Shown in pieces: positions 20,565 through 22,272 of a DNA stretch of 22,272 nucleotides (position 1 is the stretch's first letter; every line of letters starts with the position of its first letter). Below the pieces are notes generated by a model that worked only from the letters and a program-made list of their open reading frames with translations, was not told where the DNA came from and made no database searches. The stretch is from a virus: IMG/VR virus record IMGVR_UViG_3300027736_000274, positions 1 through 22,272 of that record; one strand, given 5' to 3'. The translations under genes were made by a program, and so were the position numbers.

Positions 20565-21613
20565 GCTTGCGCAGGACGAAGATCGCGACGGCGGAGGAAG
20601 TGCAGCGGCTTGCATTCGAGGCGTCGCTCCGTGGGATGCGGGGTGAGCGGGATGAGGCGCGGCGACGGGTGACGGTGATGCAGGGGGAGTTGCAGGGATT
20701 GCAAAAAAGATTCGACCAACTGGCGGCGGTGCGCGCTCCGTTTGTGTGTGCGCCGTTTGTGCGTGATGTGCGTGGGGGGGCACAGGATCAGGGGGTATCT
20801 CTAGCGATGTGGAGCGACTGGCATGTGGCGGAGCGGGTGGACAAGCGGCTCATCGGTGGGCGGAATGCTTACACGCCGGAGATCGCGGAGAAGCGTGCGG
20901 CGGCGTGTGTGGCCTCGACGATCCGCATTCACCGGCATTTGGCGAAGTCGTATGCGGTCGCTGAAATGGTGTTGTTTCTAGGTGGGGATTTCATCACGGG
21001 TTATCTTCATCCCGAGCTGGAGCAAACGAATGCGATGGGGCCGGTGGAAGAGGCGCATTTTGCGCAACGTTTGTTGGCCTCGGCGTTGGATGAATTGGCC
21101 GGGGAGAAGACGATCAAACGGCTGCGGGTGGTGTGCATGCGTGGGAATCACGGCCGCACAACGAAGAAGATGCAGTTCAAGAATGATTACGAGACCTCGC
21201 TGGAATCGTTTATCTACTGGACGCTGGCGGATCGCTTTAGGTCATCGGGCAAAGTCGTGATCGAGGTGCCGCGTGCGGATGTCCATGAAATCGAAGTGGT
21301 GAAGGATTGGCGGCTGCGGATGTTTCACGGGCACCAGGTGAAATACAATGATGGCATCGGTGGGCTGACGATTCCGCTCAATAAATGGGAGGCGAAGCTG
21401 GATCGCACTTCGCAGGCGGATTTTAATTTAATGGGGCATTACCACACCTACTCGCTGCCGAATCCGCGCACGATCTTGAATGGATCGCTGAAGGGGTGGG
21501 ACGAGTATGCGATGAGCCATGGTTTCCCGTATCAAGAACCGCTCCAGGCGTTTGCGCTGCTGGATGTGCGGCGCCGGATGGTGGCGCAGCATTTACCGAT
21601 CTTCTGCGCATGA
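20561..21613 (+). CDS. Calcineurin-like metallophosphoesterase
   Basis: The 350-residue protein shows all five blocks of the metallophosphoesterase fold: D86-x-H88 (WSDWHVAE), G142-D143 (LGGDFITG), G195-N196-H197 (MRGNHGR), G257-H258 (FHGHQV) and G292-H293-x-H295 (MGHYHTY). They bind a two-metal centre. The N-terminal ~60 residues are a coiled coil (ASLRGMRGERDEARRRVTVM, then QGELQGLQKRFDQL), which suggests oligomerisation. Phage members of the fold include nucleases and DNA repair factors (SbcD/Mre11 relatives) and nucleotide phosphatases. The early-operon position favours DNA or nucleotide metabolism, but the substrate cannot be read from the sequence. It is ATGA-coupled on both sides. Confidence 0.85.
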   Translation: MSLRRTKIATAEEVQRLAFEASLRGMRGERDEARRRVTVMQGELQGLQKRFDQLAAVRAPFVCAPFVRDVRGGAQDQGVSLAMWSDWHVAERVDKRLIGGRNAYTPEIAEKRAAACVASTIRIHRHLAKSYAVAEMVLFLGGDFITGYLHPELEQTNAMGPVEEAHFAQRLLASALDELAGEKTIKRLRVVCMRGNHGRTTKKMQFKNDYETSLESFIYWTLADRFRSSGKVVIEVPRADVHEIEVVKDWRLRMFHGHQVKYNDGIGGLTIPLNKWEAKLDRTSQADFNLMGHYHTYSLPNPRTILNGSLKGWDEYAMSHGFPYQEPLQAFALLDVRRRMVAQHLPIFCA

Positions 21614-21939
21614 AGCTGCACCCTCACCTCTCAGTGCTGGATGAAGCGGCAGCGGCGACGAGTGGAGACCGGCGGCGGGATTATGGGACGGCGACGGCGA
21701 ACCATGAACGTATCGCGGATGGGTGGAACTGGTATCTGAATGCGCGTGCGGTGAAAGATGCGCCGATCTCCTCACTGGATGCGGCGATGATGATGATCGT
21801 GCTGAAGATTGCGCGGTCGGTGCATCGGCCCAAAAGGGACAACTTTGTGGACATCATCGGCTATGCGAAATGCGGGGCGCAGATTGCGGGATTTGAGCCT
21901 GAATTTGAACAGGAGAAAACGGAGGGAATGGAGAGATGA
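21610..21939 (+). CDS. DUF6378-like early protein
   Basis: The 109-residue helical protein has the pattern RRRDYGTATANHERIADGWN followed by MMMIVLKIARSVHRPKRDNF and VDIIGYAKCG. This matches, from memory, the DUF6378 family of phage proteins. The all-helical build with acidic and lysine residues recalls MazG-like nucleotide pyrophosphohydrolases, but the MazG metal motif (ExxE...ExxD) is not clearly present. ATG 21610 forms ATGA with the preceding stop; longer in-frame starts lie inside the previous gene. It overlaps the next gene the same way. A nucleotide-pool or replication role is a guess from family context. Confidence 0.72.
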   Translation: MKLHPHLSVLDEAAAATSGDRRRDYGTATANHERIADGWNWYLNARAVKDAPISSLDAAMMMIVLKIARSVHRPKRDNFVDIIGYAKCGAQIAGFEPEFEQEKTEGMER

Positions 21940-22202
21940 GCCGGACGATCACGGTGATACGACGGAAGCTGGGGCGGCACCGTGCATTAGGGCAGGCCGA
22001 TGGGGCGGGAACGATTGAGATAGATGAGAGGCTGAAGGGGAAACCGCATTTAGAGATCCTGATTCATGAATTTCTGCATGAATGGGAGTGGCTGCTGCCC
22101 GAGGTGATCGTGGCGAGTTTGGCAAAGAAACTGACACGTTTTCTGCACAAGAATCGTGTCAGGGTGATCGAGCCTGATGTGGAGCCGGTGATCGGGGAGT
22201 GA
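21936..22202 (+). CDS. Tiny HExxH metallopeptidase-like protein
   Basis: The 88-residue protein contains a zinc-binding HEFLH motif (H-E-x-x-H, about residues 44-48) in ILIHEFLHEWEWLLPEVIVA. A possible third ligand is the downstream Glu (WLLPE, about residue 55). It is preceded by a beta-hairpin (GTIEIDERLKGKPHLEILIH) and followed by an amphipathic helix (SLAKKLTRFLHKNR). I recall similar ~90-residue HExxH proteins in phage-like regions of Verrucomicrobiota and Planctomycetota, without known function. The domain is smaller than SprT or ImmA/IrrE peptidases. An ImmA-like role, cleaving a repressor, would fit the early position but is unproven. A Shine-Dalgarno-like GGAGAG precedes the ATGA start. 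Confidence 0.7.
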   Translation: MSRTITVIRRKLGRHRALGQADGAGTIEIDERLKGKPHLEILIHEFLHEWEWLLPEVIVASLAKKLTRFLHKNRVRVIEPDVEPVIGE

Positions 22203-22216
22203 TGCCGGAAATTTTT

Positions 22217-22241
22217 ACAGGAGATAACGGAGGGAACGGAG
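22217..22241 (-). repeat. Repeat family A, inverted copy
   Basis: These 25 bases are the exact reverse complement of 9499-9523. This is the only family A copy in the early region and the only one in this orientation. Confidence 0.88.
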
Positions 22242-22251
22242 ATTCAGAGAT

Positions 22252-22272
22252 GGGCAAGAGGCAAGAGGCAAG
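22252..22272 (-). repeat. Repeat family B, inverted copy running off the window
   Basis: GGGCAAGAGGCAAGAGGCAA (last base G) is the G/A-rich strand of the TGCCTCT units seen in C/T orientation at 10459 and 11371. It continues past the window end. Confidence 0.75.

Overview
The window is about 22 kb of a temperate, long-tailed (siphovirus-type) phage genome. It runs from the portal gene through head, tail, lysis and integration modules into the first early genes. The host is probably a member of the Verrucomicrobiota (Prosthecobacter/Verrucomicrobium-like). This rests on moderately high GC, starts mostly without Shine-Dalgarno sequences, the style of several small phage families, and dispersed intergenic repeats of a kind I associate with that phylum; it is inference only. 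No terminase is visible; it should lie before base 1.

Layout, left to right on the + strand. Head: portal (5' end cut off by the window), an AT-rich PD-(D/E)XK nuclease intruder, a ClpP-like prohead protease with a scaffold-like coiled-coil tail, and the major capsid protein followed by a strong terminator. Cargo inside the head module: a small coiled-coil gene and two glycosyltransferase genes carrying three GT domains, closed by a second terminator. Connector and tail (7.0-16.8 kb): small neck genes, an abundant-looking structural protein, a tail-completion-like and a tail-terminator-like gene, a tail tube candidate, a G/GT-type chaperone pair with a canonical -1 slippery heptamer, a short tape measure, four tail-tip/baseplate candidates, and a 634-residue tail fibre that unexpectedly begins with a Sec signal peptide. 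Lysis (16.8-18.6 kb): an exported coiled-coil protein, a candidate two-gene spanin pair, a holin candidate, a 25-residue membrane peptide and a CHAP/NlpC-like endolysin. Integration: a tyrosine integrase on the - strand with a phage-borne 3' half of tRNA-Pro(GGG) beside it. Beyond it lie + strand early-type genes: a membrane protein, a helix-turn-helix protein, a metallophosphoesterase, a DUF6378-like protein and a tiny HExxH protein.

Phage-like genes lie on both sides of the tRNA fragment, and matching pairs of short repeats flank it. The sequence therefore looks like an intact attP (circular or virion form, or a tandem array) rather than a prophage end. At the same place the + strand switches abruptly from C-rich to G-rich, which is origin-like, and three families of dispersed repeats flip orientation across that point.

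The most unusual signals are these. (1) Copies of two repeat families coincide with the first codons of two adjacent genes and encode their signal peptides. (2) TTGAC[A/T] lies exactly 13 or 16 bases upstream of eight non-overlapping starts, always with its TGA in frame. (3) The GC-skew switch, the iteron-like repeats and the attP coincide. (4) A glycosyltransferase cassette sits directly behind the capsid gene. Most other genes are joined by ATGA overlaps, which fix many starts and reveal two genes of 29 and 25 codons.
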